Positions 22,401-33,977 are shown, counted from the stretch's first letter. The stretch: DNA of 64,000 nt from Thozetella sp. PMI_491 (GCA_021432635.1 MU270019.1:1423672-1487671), one strand, 5' to 3'. Notes: a model not told the origin generated them from the sequence alone. A program made the numbers and translations.

Positions 22401-23486
22401 TTACAAGTACAGTGAGAAAGTCACAACTAACGACTTGAACTAGTGTTCCTCCGTGTCCTCGAATACTATGCGGGCATCCTTTTCTTGACAACCAATCGCG
22501 TCGGTGACTTTGATGAAGCCTTTACCTCGCGCATCCACATCAGCCTGTATTACCCTGAGCTGAGCCAGGAAAAGACAGTGGAGGTCTTCAAGATCAACAT
22601 GGACTTATTCGAAGAGCGCTTCAATGGTAGAGGAAGACATCTCGAGATCGATCGCATGGGTATCGGTAGCTTCGCTACCGAGCATTTCAACAAGCACCCA
22701 CACGCGCGGTGGAATGGTCGCCAAGTACGGAACGCCTGCCAAACAGCATTGGCCTTAGCGGAGTTCGAGGCCCAGGGCAACAGCCACCAAGCCATCCTAA
22801 ACCCGGACGCTGTGGTAAAACTCAACGCAGAGCACTTCAGAACTGTCCAAAAGTCATATCTCGAGTTCACCAAGTACATGGATGACCTCTATGGCACCAA
22901 CGCCCCGCGACGGGCAAAGGAGTCCAGGCTACGCGCTATCTGGATCGACGAGAATCAGCGTGTGGTGAAGACGCAGGGCATGGACAACATGCAATTAGAC
23001 AAAAGGGCTGCCTTCCTCCTCTCCTCACAGCCCCAGCCGCGCCCAGCATACCAAGGGCAACCACCGCCGCAGCAGGGATTCCACCACCACGTCCCATCAC
23101 CGATGCAGCCGAGGACGCCGCAGCAAGCCGTACCTGGCGTTGATCAATACGACCAATACAACCAGTACTCTGGGGCCACACCAACAAAGCCAAGTCACGG
23201 CAGGTCGGCAGCAACACAGATGCCGGCACATCAGTTTCCAGCTGGCCAGCCGTGGGTCAATAGCCCAGGCACACACATCGCCAATACTCGACACCCGGGG
23301 CAATTTTCACATGAGGAGCAGGTTCCATCACATCCGCAGCAACCGCAACAGTCGAATCCGGCCTGGCTCGACCAGAACATCCGAGCCATGTACAGCTCAT
23401 CCGGTCCGCTGGACGCCAGCCAGCGGCCGCCTGGCAACTTTGTATTTCCAAGGGAAAACAGCAGCTCATTTGCTGATGACCGCTAA
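19403..23486 (+). CDS. AAA-family ATPase with DUF7025 region
   Basis: Six exons (19403-21653, 21711-21938, 21999-22058, 22126-22173, 22232-22387, 22444-23486) encode 1261 residues. The N-terminus begins with a coiled-coil-like segment (VQALKAKLSEFERQ). The middle has the fungal DUF7025 region, with RVRVHSIALLRI, WLLFRPGVEVIG and FDGEREVTSLEVYPLHFH. The AAA core has Walker A GAPGVGKT (in the 60-nt exon), Walker B CILLLDEADVFL, and sensor 1 with arginine region LFLTTNRVGDFDEAFTSRIH. A lid region and a proline/glutamine-rich disordered tail follow. Residues are joined across five phase-1 introns, each splitting a codon that begins with G. Such ATPases probably remodel proteins, but the substrates of this fungal group are not known. 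Family membership is secure. Confidence 0.92.
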
Positions 23487-23938
23487 GTAGATCCTTGTTG
23501 GTCTAGGAATACCACAATTAGGAGAGGGGATGGGAGCAAACAGTCAGATTTCTAAGGATACAATGTGTATTGCTTTAATCGTCATTCGGACCTTTACAGG
23601 TTCACGTATGTTCGAGTATCGTTACCAGTAAGGTTATTCTAGTAGCCATGCCAAGTTCTCTCCATGCTTGCTTCTCACCGCTTTTATCTCAAAGGTATTG
23701 TTGGAGAAGAGCCAGTGGGATGAAGATAAATACTTCACGACACTTTAACTATATGCTTTGGAAACGGCGTGGAGGCCACGCGTCATGAATTAATGCTTAG
23801 CCAGTCAGGAGCGACCTTAATCAGTATCTTCAACTCTGTGTTAGCAAGACATACAGGTAATCTGTAGAAATATCCTGGATATTTAAATAACACTGATTGA
23901 CAGTGAGAGAGTGTTATGTGCTACTACACGACTAACAT
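23487..23938. other. Intergenic between convergent genes
   Basis: This 452-bp AT-leaning region receives the 3' ends of the AAA ATPase and the polytopic membrane protein. Nothing else is visible. Confidence 0.5.
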
Positions 23939-25747
23939 TTAGCCAAAGATGGTAGTCCACCCCGGCGTGTAAGTTCCTGTGCCATCAAACAATACCAAAT
24001 AAAATACGACTGCCGTCATAAAGTTCGCGATTCCCAACGCGACCATGAGCGTATCCTTCGACCGACTTCTCACTTGATACACGAACCAGTTGAATGTATA
24101 AACATAGAGACTTTTACCTGCCAGGTACATCCTTCCAAGTAGTATCAGGGTCCATCTAACCAGGAATCTGAGCGGCATGTTGATAATGACCAAAAGTCTC
24201 CAGAGGACCAGGGGCATACCGAATGGAGCGGTAGGCTCCACGGGATGCTGCCCTAGAGTACCTCTCTCAGCGGCCGATTGTTCTGACGTCTCCCTGGTGT
24301 TGGGCGCATAGAGGTCAAAGAGCCCCGCATACATTAAAACCAGTACGATCGCGACGCCTATCCCACCAATGATGTTTATAAAGAACGGACTGTTGTCGTC
24401 CTTAGGCATGTTCTGAGCCGGAATCTTCTCGTTGGTAGCAGCCTTTTCCTCGTCGGAACTACCGTCTGGTAGAGCTAGTGGCGTAGATATCTTTTCGACA
24501 GTGGGCAAAGAGCTGTCCGCTTCTACAGTCGGCAGCGGAATGTCCTTATCGATACTCTGGTCCGCCGTGGGAGCTCCTGTTTCCGGTCCATGATCCTGTG
24601 TGTTTGTGCTGTGAGATAACCCCGCTACATCAGGAGTGACAGCGACCGTAGAATCTTGTGAATTGCTCCTCCCTGCTATAGTCTGCATGTCGGTAGCGGT
24701 AGCAGGTGTATCCCCAACGGCACCTAACGCATCAGGCGTATTGAAGCTTGCTCTGGGCCCACCGGAAATGCTTTCGGCCGCCATTCCTTGTTCGTTCTCG
24801 ATACCGACCGGTTGGGTTATTCTGGCAGTCCAAGAGAGTAAGGATTTTGCCAAAATCTCCAGCAAGTGAGCTATGACATAGCTGCAGAGGAAAACATCAA
24901 GGAGCAGTGTAGTTGCAAAACGAAGCCTGTCACCTTGTTTTGCGCGTCTCTGGCTAGGGGCCTTCATCAAGTCATCAATTCCAAAGTTGCTGGTCACCAG
25001 AGCCAGGATGATGATGGGGTAGCGCGGGATTGGTGGCTTCATACCCATCAGCATAATGATTATGTGCTGTAGGAAGTAGGCCGCAAATGCTATCGTCGTG
25101 ATTGCAGTAATCCATGCTACCAAATTGTGGACGAGCTCGGTAGTAGTGATGGTGGCCTTGGTAGAGATATGATACCAGGTTAAAAGAAGTCCGATACAAT
25201 GCGGCACCCAGCTGAGAAATCCAGCCAAGGTCTCTGGATGCCAGCGTCTCTTGCTTGTTTTGATCCTATCCTTAAGCTTTGATAGATCGGCATGAGGCGC
25301 CTCGATAAAAGTTCCTCGCACCATGCTGACCAAAGAAGCGGTAAAGTATACCGCTGCGAGGGCCTGGGTTACAGGTATCCCCTTCATGCTAAAGAGTTTG
25401 ATTGCCTGGGGCAGAACAGCAACAGCGAAAATGGAAAGTCTTGTTGTGATGACCGTCGGCTTGGCTATAGTCAGCGTTGCGTAGTGGTCGCTCTCAGGAT
25501 TTCGACGTTTGTCGACTAAGATCCACGCTTCTGCGACTGCATCCAGTATACACACAGTCGGCGAGGATCGGTGCGGCCAGGCTGTAGTTTCGAAGGCATC
25601 TCCGCCCCAAAGGTAGCCGCAGAATGAGGGCTGCTGCATCGCATTGAAAACAATTGCAACGAGGGCCCAGAATAAGGACTGTCCAGACGCTTGTTGATCG
25701 TCCGTGAGCAAAGCATCGCTGCTCCGAATGGTTCCATTCGTCGCCAT
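23939..25747 (-). CDS. Polytopic membrane protein, unrecognised
   Basis: This single-exon gene encodes 602 residues from an ATG in a CACGATGG context; an in-frame ATG at 25792 would add 15 residues. I count about nine or ten hydrophobic helices. Seven lie in the first 330 residues, for example SLFWALVAIVFNAMQQ, AVYFTASLVSMV and LLLDVFLCSYVIAHLLEIL. A polar, serine/threonine-rich loop of about 130 residues that looks cytosolic or luminal follows. Then come FINIIGGIGVAIVLVLMYAG and two more helical segments near the C-terminus. There are no transporter signature motifs that I recognise. It may be a lineage-restricted fungal membrane protein. The coding call is strong and the function is unknown. 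Confidence 0.8.
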   Translation of the reverse strand: MATNGTIRSSDALLTDDQQASGQSLFWALVAIVFNAMQQPSFCGYLWGGDAFETTAWPHRSSPTVCILDAVAEAWILVDKRRNPESDHYATLTIAKPTVITTRLSIFAVAVLPQAIKLFSMKGIPVTQALAAVYFTASLVSMVRGTFIEAPHADLSKLKDRIKTSKRRWHPETLAGFLSWVPHCIGLLLTWYHISTKATITTTELVHNLVAWITAITTIAFAAYFLQHIIIMLMGMKPPIPRYPIIILALVTSNFGIDDLMKAPSQRRAKQGDRLRFATTLLLDVFLCSYVIAHLLEILAKSLLSWTARITQPVGIENEQGMAAESISGGPRASFNTPDALGAVGDTPATATDMQTIAGRSNSQDSTVAVTPDVAGLSHSTNTQDHGPETGAPTADQSIDKDIPLPTVEADSSLPTVEKISTPLALPDGSSDEEKAATNEKIPAQNMPKDDNSPFFINIIGGIGVAIVLVLMYAGLFDLYAPNTRETSEQSAAERGTLGQHPVEPTAPFGMPLVLWRLLVIINMPLRFLVRWTLILLGRMYLAGKSLYVYTFNWFVYQVRSRSKDTLMVALGIANFMTAVVFYLVLFDGTGTYTPGWTTIFG

Positions 25748-26284
25748 CGTGATGCCAGAATACAAGGCGAGTTTACATCGAGGAAGAGGCATGCTGAACA
25801 AACTTTACGCGGCGGGAAGGTTGGCCGGCGCGGGGTTTCAGCCTTGCTAGAAGCGGGTGGCCATTTTCTCCTTGTTGAAGGCTGTGCAGACGTGCAGACA
25901 GCCTAGTCGAGTTGCCTAGACGAGAAAGGTTATGATCTACCACAATGTAACCACCCAGAGGCTATACAGCGGGTGTACAGTACCTATTGTAAATGTTCCT
26001 ATGGAAATCGATATGGCATTTCCCCACTAATTGGGGGAGGCACTGTCTATAGATTATCATTTCCTACCGAGGGAGATCGTTTGCATCATACACGTCTTTA
26101 CCACGTATTCTATATTTTACATAATTTCCGATGACAAGATATTCGCTTAGAGTTATCGCATTGGTGTTTGGCCATCCGGAAATGACAGTCTAGACCCTCG
26201 CATGACAAACTGACTCTGCATCTGCACGCACATTGCTATCATACAATCATGTTCTGTCCGCTCTTCGTACATGCCTCTGACAAG
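25748..26284. other. Intergenic, tandem minus-strand genes
   Basis: About 540 bp, with an AT-rich centre (26040-26140). It holds the promoter of the membrane protein and the 3' flank of the carotenoid oxygenase. No repeat or RNA was recognised. Confidence 0.5.
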
Positions 26285-28077
26285 CTACAACTTGGCGGCT
26301 GCCGCCTCACCTGGTTCCTCGGAAGCGGGCGTGGCCTCCGCAGCAGGCGCCGGCTCTGACGTGATCTTCACCTCCGAAACCCCCGCTGATCCCGAGACAA
26401 AGGCCCCGTGGAAGCCAAAGCCGACGACGCCGTCCACACTTGCCCGCCCAATCTCCTTCATCGTCTCGGCATCGAGAACCAGCAAGTAGCTCTTCCCTCT
26501 AGCGCCGTCAAGAACCACCGACAGCAAGACGCCGCCGTCCTCCTTATCCGCCTTCTCCGGATCCGGGACGAAGATAGGCTCGCTCGGAGTCTGTGCGTGC
26601 TCGCGCCATAGCACCTTTTCCCGCGTCTCCGTGTCGAGCTTGACCAGTCCGTCGAGGAACGAGCTCTGGCCCGAGTCGATCGTCCCGTACACGTAGCGAT
26701 GCTTCTTGGTCATGTACGCCGGGTGGATGCTTGGCAGCTCCGGCGCGAAGCCCTGCTCGCCTGAAAATTCGACGACAGCCTTGATTGGCTTGTTGTTGCG
26801 CTTACTCGGCAGCTGGGGTAACCGGTAGCGGCGGAAGAAGGGTCGGCTTTTGAGGTCGCGGTAGTCCCGAGAGCCCGCTGAGTCCGAAAGCATGTTGTCG
26901 ATATAGAAGCGCTTGAGGCAGTCCAGGTTGTCGTACACCGGGGCGTCTAGGACAATGTCCGTCTTGGTCGCGTCATCGGGGTTCGGCTCCTCGTATGCGT
27001 TGATGCTGTGGAAGCAGAAGAAGGCGTCGCTCTCGTACACTGCAACAAGGCCCCTGCGCGCGGGGGTCCGATCGACAATGTACCACATGGCAGGTTTGGT
27101 CGCGTCCCAGTCGGACATGGCGTCCACGTGGTTGCGCGTGAGCAAGAGGGAGGCCCCGCCGGCGCCAAAGTGAGCGTTCCAGACGCACAGCACGACGTAG
27201 TGCTCTGTGAGGAAGAAGCTGTGGAGATACGCCGGGACTGCCTTGATAGCAGCTAGCACCTCGGTCTTGCCGGTTGCCGCGGACGTCCCGAAAACGCGGT
27301 ACGTGCCATGTTGTCCGAAGGCGAGGTTGTAGTTGAAGACATCACCAGTGACGGGATCGACGCAGGCGTGGGCAGCACCCACAGGGCCGGACAGGTCTTT
27401 GTGCAGGACGGACTGCGCAGCGATGCCGATGGGCTCCAAGGTCTCAGGATCAAGAGTCTGCATATAGGCATGATCAGACTTGTTGATGAGGTTGACGTGC
27501 TCGAGCGGCTTCTCTAGCTTGGTGCCGTGGCTAGAGAGTCCGGGGTAGTTGACGGTGAAGCTCACGCCGATGGCCAGGCAGCTGGGGCTGTCTAGGGGCA
27601 TGGGCTTGAAGAAGGACTGCGCTTTCTGGAAGAAGGATTGGCAGGGGTCACGCTTGGCGCCAAAAGTGAACTCCTCGCGCCGACCAGTGCGGCGGATACG
27701 GGCGATGGCCTCGTCGCACGCCAGGCGCGAGTTGTGGGTGACACGTACGCGCGGATGCTCGGCAGTCGGCGGGTGGATCTGGAAGCGGTGCACCTGCGAC
27801 AAGTTGTCGAACCAGTGGCTGACGCGGTAGACCGTCTTGCCTTTCTTGTCGTCAACGTCCCGGGGGCCGAGGCCGTTCCGGAAGAGGACGCCGGCGGTGT
27901 AGGCGGGGATGGTGCCTGCCACCTCGAGCTCCGTCGGCTCTAGCTCCTGATAGCGGACATCGAACTACAAGGAGATCAGCGGGGCTGTGACCAGATCGTT
28001 GGGTACGATCGGCGAAAACTTACGCCATAGGTATTTGGCCAATCGTTGTAATGGGATTTGCTTCCCGTGGTTGCCAT
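26285..28077 (-). CDS. Carotenoid cleavage oxygenase (RPE65/CCD family)
   Basis: Two exons (28024-28077, 26285-27964) encode 577 residues. The 18-codon first exon (MATTGSKSHYNDWPNTYG) joins in phase 0 to FDVRYQELEP through a GTAAGT..GTAG intron. This restores the WPN..GF start typical of fungal carotenoid oxygenases. The four iron-binding histidines can be placed: GAAHACVDP, YLHSFFLTEHY, FCFHSINAYEE and GFGFHGAF near the C-terminus. Such non-haem iron enzymes cleave carotenoid or apocarotenoid double bonds with oxygen. The fungal relatives are beta-carotene- and torulene-cleaving oxygenases (CarX/CarT, CAO types), but some fungal members act on stilbenes. No carotenoid biosynthetic genes or opsin lie nearby, so the substrate is open. 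Confidence 0.9.
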
Positions 28078-29503
28078 ATTGTGTGATAGGGCCGCTGAGT
28101 TGTTCAGCAGATCAATGGGACTGCCGCGCGAATGGCTTCCTTGCTCGAGAGCAGGTGACGATTTGACGAAGGTAGGTAGGATAAGGCTGTGAGTTCAGGT
28201 GAAATTTTTCAAGTATTGGTTATTATAGCTCGGAGCCACTGTTGGCAAAAGTATTCCGGATCGATAGCTCATTCTTGGTGAATAGCTCGAGTTGATCGTG
28301 GGCAGCGGGACCCATTAATATACTATGGGTTGTCAACGCATACTAGCCTCGCCAAGCAAAACTAGGAAGTGGGCGAGAAGGACCATACAAATTGCTCCCA
28401 GCTTGGGATGGGGTGTTGGGGGCAGGAACTCCAAAAACGGGCAAAGGGTCAGCAACGGGCTTAGTGCCGAGCAGGGGATGGCTCAAGCGAATGCGACTGC
28501 GAGGGGCCGAGGCTGTCAGCTTGGCAAGCTTAGGCTTGGGGCCTAGTAGACCTGTAACAGGTGTAGCATAGGTCAGCGGCAGGGCAAGCTACTCTTTTGT
28601 TCACAACCAGTTTACACGCTGTGCTTGTGATACCGTCGTATCGGAAAGCTGAAAGTGTCTTTGATCCCTCCACATGAGGCCCCGACCCGAGTGCGAGGCA
28701 CCTCTCTGCTTCACGGCTCTGCCGATTCGCCGACCCAGCAGACAGTCCATGACGCGGCCACTCCCGCATTTTATGAGACATAGGGCGACGCGGCCTTGGA
28801 GAAGCGGCCATCTTCTTGGTCGACGAGTGAATGGTGAACCGAAAGTGGTGGCAGAGTGAGGGAAAGGGCGATGGAGGGGGAGAGTAACTGCGGACCGTGC
28901 ACAGCACATGTTAAAAGGCAGCTTCCCGGCTTCTCCAGACGCACAAATCGGAGAGACCATTCCTCCGTACAAAGCGACGCGAATGCGAAGGTATATCCGG
29001 AGCCAGAGCACCATGGGCATTTCGGCATCACCCTCGACATCCGGCTCGGCTCCAGGGCGCAGAGGTACGATTCGAGCGCCGCGTTGCGGTGAAGGACCCC
29101 ACTCGCCACCCGTTGGAGCGTCTCCTTTCTCCGATGGGGCACCGCCGCCCGAGCCTAATTCTCGGCGCGGGGCCGCGCAGGCCACGTCGACCCTATTCCG
29201 GCAGCTCGACCATATCGCTTCAGTTCCTTGGCTCCCACGCGCCGTTGTCGCCAGCACCATATTTAGAGGTTATCACGGTGCTATAACGTGTAAAAATCGC
29301 TGGCGGCCGTGTTATCTAGCCAGCAGTACTTTCTCGGAGGCGGAGAACGTACCGCTCCCTCGTTCTGTCGGTGTGACTCAGTCCACCTGTCATCGCCAGG
29401 ACAGCACCCTACGAGCTTACGATTCCCTCGATAAGCTCTTGTGTATTTTGCTTCTAGACCATACCAGCCCCATTCCAGTTTCTGCGTAGCGCTTCGAGCC
29501 AAC
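28078..29503. promoter_or_regulatory. Intergenic, divergent promoters
   Basis: About 1.4 kb separates the carotenoid oxygenase (minus) from the DUF1308-like gene (plus). Many overlapping open frames at 28530-29490 lie on both strands, with no domain and no shared phase, so I treat them as chance frames in GC-rich DNA. Confidence 0.45.
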
Positions 29504-31330
29504 ATGGCCGTGGGGCCACCCGCCAGCACAGAGCAGAACACGCCGCCCAGGGATACAGCTGACACCTCGCCTATCGACCTCTTCCTGGGCCAGTGGAAAA
29601 CATGCATCGAAGAGCTCGAGCGCCTGGAGCAGAGGGCTTCCGAGCTATCTGTCCCCGTGTACAACCTTGGCCCGCTAGTCAAATCCCAGCGGAGCAGCGT
29701 GGAGCGCATGGCCAAGAAACTGGCCCAAGACACCATCTCGGAGGGGCTGACCGCGGAGCAGTGGAGGGAGGCCGCCCTCACGCGCGTCATGAACCTCGAC
29801 ACTACCACGTGGCGCTCGACCTGGCCGCTCGTCAAGAAATACGAGGGGCTCTTGCACATCAACAAGAAGTTCCTCCGCGGGCCCCGGCATCCCGTCCAGC
29901 CTCCGCTAGACTGGCAGTCGCTGATCAAGCAGCGCCCGCGCGAGGAACCAGTCGTGTTTGACGCCATCGTCGAACACGGCTACACTTGGATGAAAATCAT
30001 TCACAGTGGCCACCAGGCTCTGCTGAAGCAGATCAACCGCGCGCGCTGGGAAATGGGGTCCGACGAGAGCGATGGCGAGGGCGACGGGAGCGAGGACGAC
30101 AGCGATGAGATCCTGGGGAGCACCGACTTCTTCCACAGTGTGCGCCGCTATATCCAAGGGGCACGGTGGAATCACTGCCGCCGGCTACATTTCCTGCTCG
30201 TCAACATCCGGCAGGGCGAGTCGAAGGAGATCGATAAGCTGCTGAATATGATTCGCAACATGAGCGATAGCAACCTAGAGATCGAGGTCCGCTGCTCCAA
30301 TGATCCGTTCGTAACAGATCCTGCTCCGCCCCTAGAAGAGGCCATAGATAGACTTCTCCTACGAACTCAGAAGGCAGCGATGGAGGAGGATTACCGATTG
30401 GTGACGCGGGGCGAGGCGAACCTTGATCCAAGCGTCCTCTTCTCCCTAGTCTCGGACCTCCTTCACGGGCCGGTCCCTCTACAGCCCGAAGGCCAACGAG
30501 CGGTCATCACCAAAGCGCGAGAACTGCAGCAAGACGGCATCGAGAGGAAAGGCAAAGGATGGGAGGACACCCTGGTGGCCTCCTTGTATCCCACCCTTGC
30601 CGGTCGACGCCTGGTATGCACCAGGGCAGCGGCCGCCTATTTCTGGGGCGTCATCGGCGCCATCGCCACCGACTCGGAGGAACAGCGTGGGGCCCTGGCC
30701 CTCCCGCGAGACGGGGAACCGGTACGCTCGAGCGAAGAGCTCCGCGCCGAGTTCCAGCGCTGGTCCAACGTGCCCCTCCCCGGGGACGTCCAACTGCCCA
30801 TCGAGATCGTCGACGACGTGCGGCTGCCCGACATCGACGCCCTCGTGGCAGTGGGGCAGCTCCCGCCCATGGCCGCATCCGTCGCCCGCGACGTCTCGCC
30901 GCTCAACCGGTCCATCTACTGCTATGGCTGGGCACACCGGATGACAACCGTGTCCAGCCACCGCGGCATTCCGCGGCAGATCGAACTATCGATAGCGCGG
31001 CACTGGGGGCCAGAGGACGCGTACGGCCCGGACATTTGGACCAAGAACTTGCAGGGGTATTTGGTGCACCGCGAGAAACCCACCGAGTGGCGAGAAATGA
31101 TGCCGGATGGCGAGATCCCCGCCGAGGTCCGACGCTGGACCAACGATTGGGACACATGGGGCCGCGGCATCAGCAGCTACGGTCTGCCGGACTCCAAGAC
31201 ATGGGAGGGTGTCGGCCACCCGGAGGTCCAGCGTTTCGGCCGGGGAGAGAAGAGGAAAGACCCGGAGGGCATAGAGAAGGTGCGCAAGGGTGGGGTGGTC
31301 ATACTGCCTTGGGACGATGAGGTTTGCTAG
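29504..31330 (+). CDS. DUF1308-like protein
   Basis: This single-exon gene encodes 608 residues from an ATG in an AACATGG context. The N-terminal 190 residues are helical and end in an acidic low-complexity run (SDESDGEGDGSEDDSDE). The middle contains NLDPSVLFSLVSDLLHGPV near residue 305, which resembles the conserved core of DUF1308 (human C7orf25 family, PIN-like). A region around LVCTRAAAAYFWGVIGAIAT follows, and the C-terminus has LNRSIYCYGWAHRMTTVSS. The molecular role of the family is poorly known. The coding call is strong; the family assignment is by recognition of the central motif and needs a profile check. Confidence 0.72.
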   Translation: MAVGPPASTEQNTPPRDTADTSPIDLFLGQWKTCIEELERLEQRASELSVPVYNLGPLVKSQRSSVERMAKKLAQDTISEGLTAEQWREAALTRVMNLDTTTWRSTWPLVKKYEGLLHINKKFLRGPRHPVQPPLDWQSLIKQRPREEPVVFDAIVEHGYTWMKIIHSGHQALLKQINRARWEMGSDESDGEGDGSEDDSDEILGSTDFFHSVRRYIQGARWNHCRRLHFLLVNIRQGESKEIDKLLNMIRNMSDSNLEIEVRCSNDPFVTDPAPPLEEAIDRLLLRTQKAAMEEDYRLVTRGEANLDPSVLFSLVSDLLHGPVPLQPEGQRAVITKARELQQDGIERKGKGWEDTLVASLYPTLAGRRLVCTRAAAAYFWGVIGAIATDSEEQRGALALPRDGEPVRSSEELRAEFQRWSNVPLPGDVQLPIEIVDDVRLPDIDALVAVGQLPPMAASVARDVSPLNRSIYCYGWAHRMTTVSSHRGIPRQIELSIARHWGPEDAYGPDIWTKNLQGYLVHREKPTEWREMMPDGEIPAEVRRWTNDWDTWGRGISSYGLPDSKTWEGVGHPEVQRFGRGEKRKDPEGIEKVRKGGVVILPWDDEVC

Positions 31331-31506
31331 ACGAGCGTTGCATAAGCGGCCGTTCACGCATTGGGTCACTACGCGATTATAACGATGGAATAGAACTCGC
31401 ATCTAGAGTCGCAGAGTTCCATATGGTGTGCCCCCAGCACGGCCGCCGTTTAATAGATCTACCATCCCAAGTAAGATAAGGTGGTTATGACTGCCGTTGC
31501 CTACCT

Positions 31507-32806
31507 CTAAAAGTCAGGACCCGGGAACTCCCAAGGCTCCTCTAGCTCGGCCAGAAACTTTCCTCTGCTGGGAAGACTCCCGAGGAATGTCGTATGCAGA
31601 GAATGCAGGTCAGGGTTCTTCTTGAAAGCCTCCGCCTGCGCCACCACGTCCTCCAGGTCCTGCTCGACGTCGATGTATTTGCCCCTTAGCACGTCCTTGC
31701 CCACCCCCGCCGCGAGCGCCACGCACACCATTCCGTTGAGGTACGGCGAGTCGAAATACCTGTCTAGCCAACCATCGAACCCCGGCCGCACCTTCTCGGG
31801 CAGATTAGCGACACTGTCCTGAGAGTACTCTGCACGTAGTTTGGTCAGCCGCGTCGTTGTTAAGGGGGCCTCCCGGCCCGCGAAGGGCCACTGTGGAGTC
31901 ACAACTTACTCTCCTTGGTCATCTTAGACTTGACGCCGCCGGGGTGCAGCGAGTAGAGGTGCACGTCGTCGAAGCCCTCGATGTCGAGCTCCTTCTGCAG
32001 GCACTCCGTCAGGTTGATCAGCGCGGCTTTGCTCGAGCAGTAGCTCCCGTTCCAAGGGATGGCGTAGGTGCCGGCGCGGGAGGAAATGTTCAGCACCACG
32101 CCGCTGCGTTGCTCGCGGAAGATGGGTGTCGCCAGGCGCATGAGATAGTACGGCCCATGAAAGTTGACCGATATGTCGTAGATGAAGTCTTTGGGGTCTT
32201 GTACATGGAGCTGGAATTTCACGCATGCTTAGTATTGGTAATTGAGACAGAGCGCCGAGATCAACGACACCTCGGGCCGAGGTAATAGTCACGTACAGGA
32301 ATCAAGGCGTTTGCGCCGGCGTTGTTGATGACAACATCCAGACGACCTGCGGCCGTCATCACCTATATGCAACCATATTAGTATGAAGAGCTACATGGAC
32401 GGCGGAAGGCATGGGCGCACCTCCTTGATTAGCTCCTCACACTGCTCGAGCTGCGACACGTTGCACTTGATGAAAGTGACCCCCACGGCCCCCAGCTTCG
32501 CGCATGTATCCTTCAGCGTCTCTGGCGGCGGCGTCTTGTTGTACACCAAGAACAGGTTGGCTCCCGCCGTCGCAAAGCTCTCAGCCATAGTCGAGCCAAG
32601 CGCCCCAGCCGAGCCTGCACGAGTGAGCCATGTCAGCGTTGCGCTCGCGTTTACGACCGCCCGGGTCTGGCCGGTGTGGCACTACCTGTGATAAGGACGA
32701 CCTTGTCCTTCAGCGTGCCCCGGAACTTGGAGGGGTAGATGAAGGGATACACCTCATTGTGCAGCCGCGGGGTGGGCGCGCCTTCGTTCGGGGCCGAGTC
32801 AGACAT
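31507..32806 (-). CDS. Short-chain dehydrogenase/reductase
   Basis: Five exons (32686-32806, 32421-32614, 32297-32362, 31910-32210, 31507-31829) encode 334 residues. The Rossmann motif is VVLITGSAGALGS, split by an intron inside the glycine codon. NNAG follows, then the catalytic NISSRAG serine and YCSSK (Tyr-x3-Lys). All joins keep phase; the acceptors include a CCAG with an upstream TACTAA-like branch site. SDR enzymes use NAD(P)H to oxidise or reduce alcohols and carbonyls, and the substrate here is unknown. The C-terminal extension (about 100 residues after the PGG motif) runs to EEPWEFPGPDF and resembles fungal SDRs with a helical tail. The 3' end lies 177 bp from the DUF1308-like gene, in convergent orientation. 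Confidence 0.9.
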
Positions 32807-33977
32807 CGCTATTGCGCGGGCCGCTGTATTGCAGGTGTGGGAACCGAGATTGCGAGGACTGGAAGGGTAGGAGGATGAGCTTCTAGTAGCACGACGGGGG
32901 TTGAGGCCAGCAGTGAGGAGAAACTTGGAGAAACCCAAGGTTTTATCCTGCGACATCTGCCGGCCTCCAAACCGCCGAGCCCGTCCGCTACGGTCCGGTA
33001 CGTGTGACCCGAGATTCCGCCTTCGCTTTTGCCGTTGAGCGTCGCGCGGACATTGCGAGAAAATCCGACATGTGTCGGGAGTTGAGCTTGGATTTAACGT
33101 ATAAACCCGTCAGCGCTGACAGGGGCTTGGACGCTTTCATGGAGCCATTCCACCGGCACCCGGAGTTAGAGACAGGAGTACATGAGAGGCCGGCATGACC
33201 GTCAGTACTTGGAATCGCCTGACAGAGTGAGGCTGGGCACTGCAGCATGCATTCTAGAGGTGCACGTACAGCGCCTCTTCGCGGGGTAGAGGGGGGCTGA
33301 GGGGTAGCGTATGGGCAGCTTGCCACAATGGGAAAATAGCTTACCCGCTATCCAGGAGCCGGGTAGTAACAGCACCTTGCGGGACTCAATTCAAACACCG
33401 GTACCATTGGAGGCTAGATCGTTTACGGTCTAACCAAGAACCTCATATCTCGGGAGGGGGAGCTATGGAGATTGTTGGGAAATCTGAAGTGCAGTGTCGG
33501 AGGGGAACATCTTCGATTACATCAAAGGCAAGCAAGGCATTAGTAATTTAGAAGTACCTTTAACACTCTGCTTATCTTGGAGAGAAAAACAGATAGTTAT
33601 ACTACCAGCAAATACTGGCATGAAGAAACAAGCCTCCCGGCTAAGGTAAGTCAGTTTAACAGGACACAGTCAGTAGTTTTAGCTATACCAGGCATCTACC
33701 TAAAACATAGTGTTATACATTCCTTTCGTACAGCCAGTTGCCATGTTGAATTTTAGCTTCCTTTGTTGCTACTACCTCTAAGTCAAGGCGAACCAAAAAC
33801 ACGTACCGCCTTAACCGGCGGTGAGGCTTTGTTACTGCTAACCTCCGGGATCCAATAATCACCGCCCCAGCTCACCACCATATTTCCTCCAGTGAGGACT
33901 TGTAGAAACCTGACCTGGAGGGAGAACTTACTTCCAATGAACCCCACCGGCATTACCGCCGGCCTCCAGATCAACTT
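32807..33977. other. Intergenic
   Basis: About 1.2 kb between the SDR start and the 3' end of the small membrane protein. AT-rich at 33520-33730. I found no gene or repeat. Confidence 0.5.

Noticed and set aside
28530-29490. Several 60-220 codon frames on both strands
   Set aside because: The DNA is GC-rich with few stops, frames overlap in antisense and none has a domain or signal peptide.
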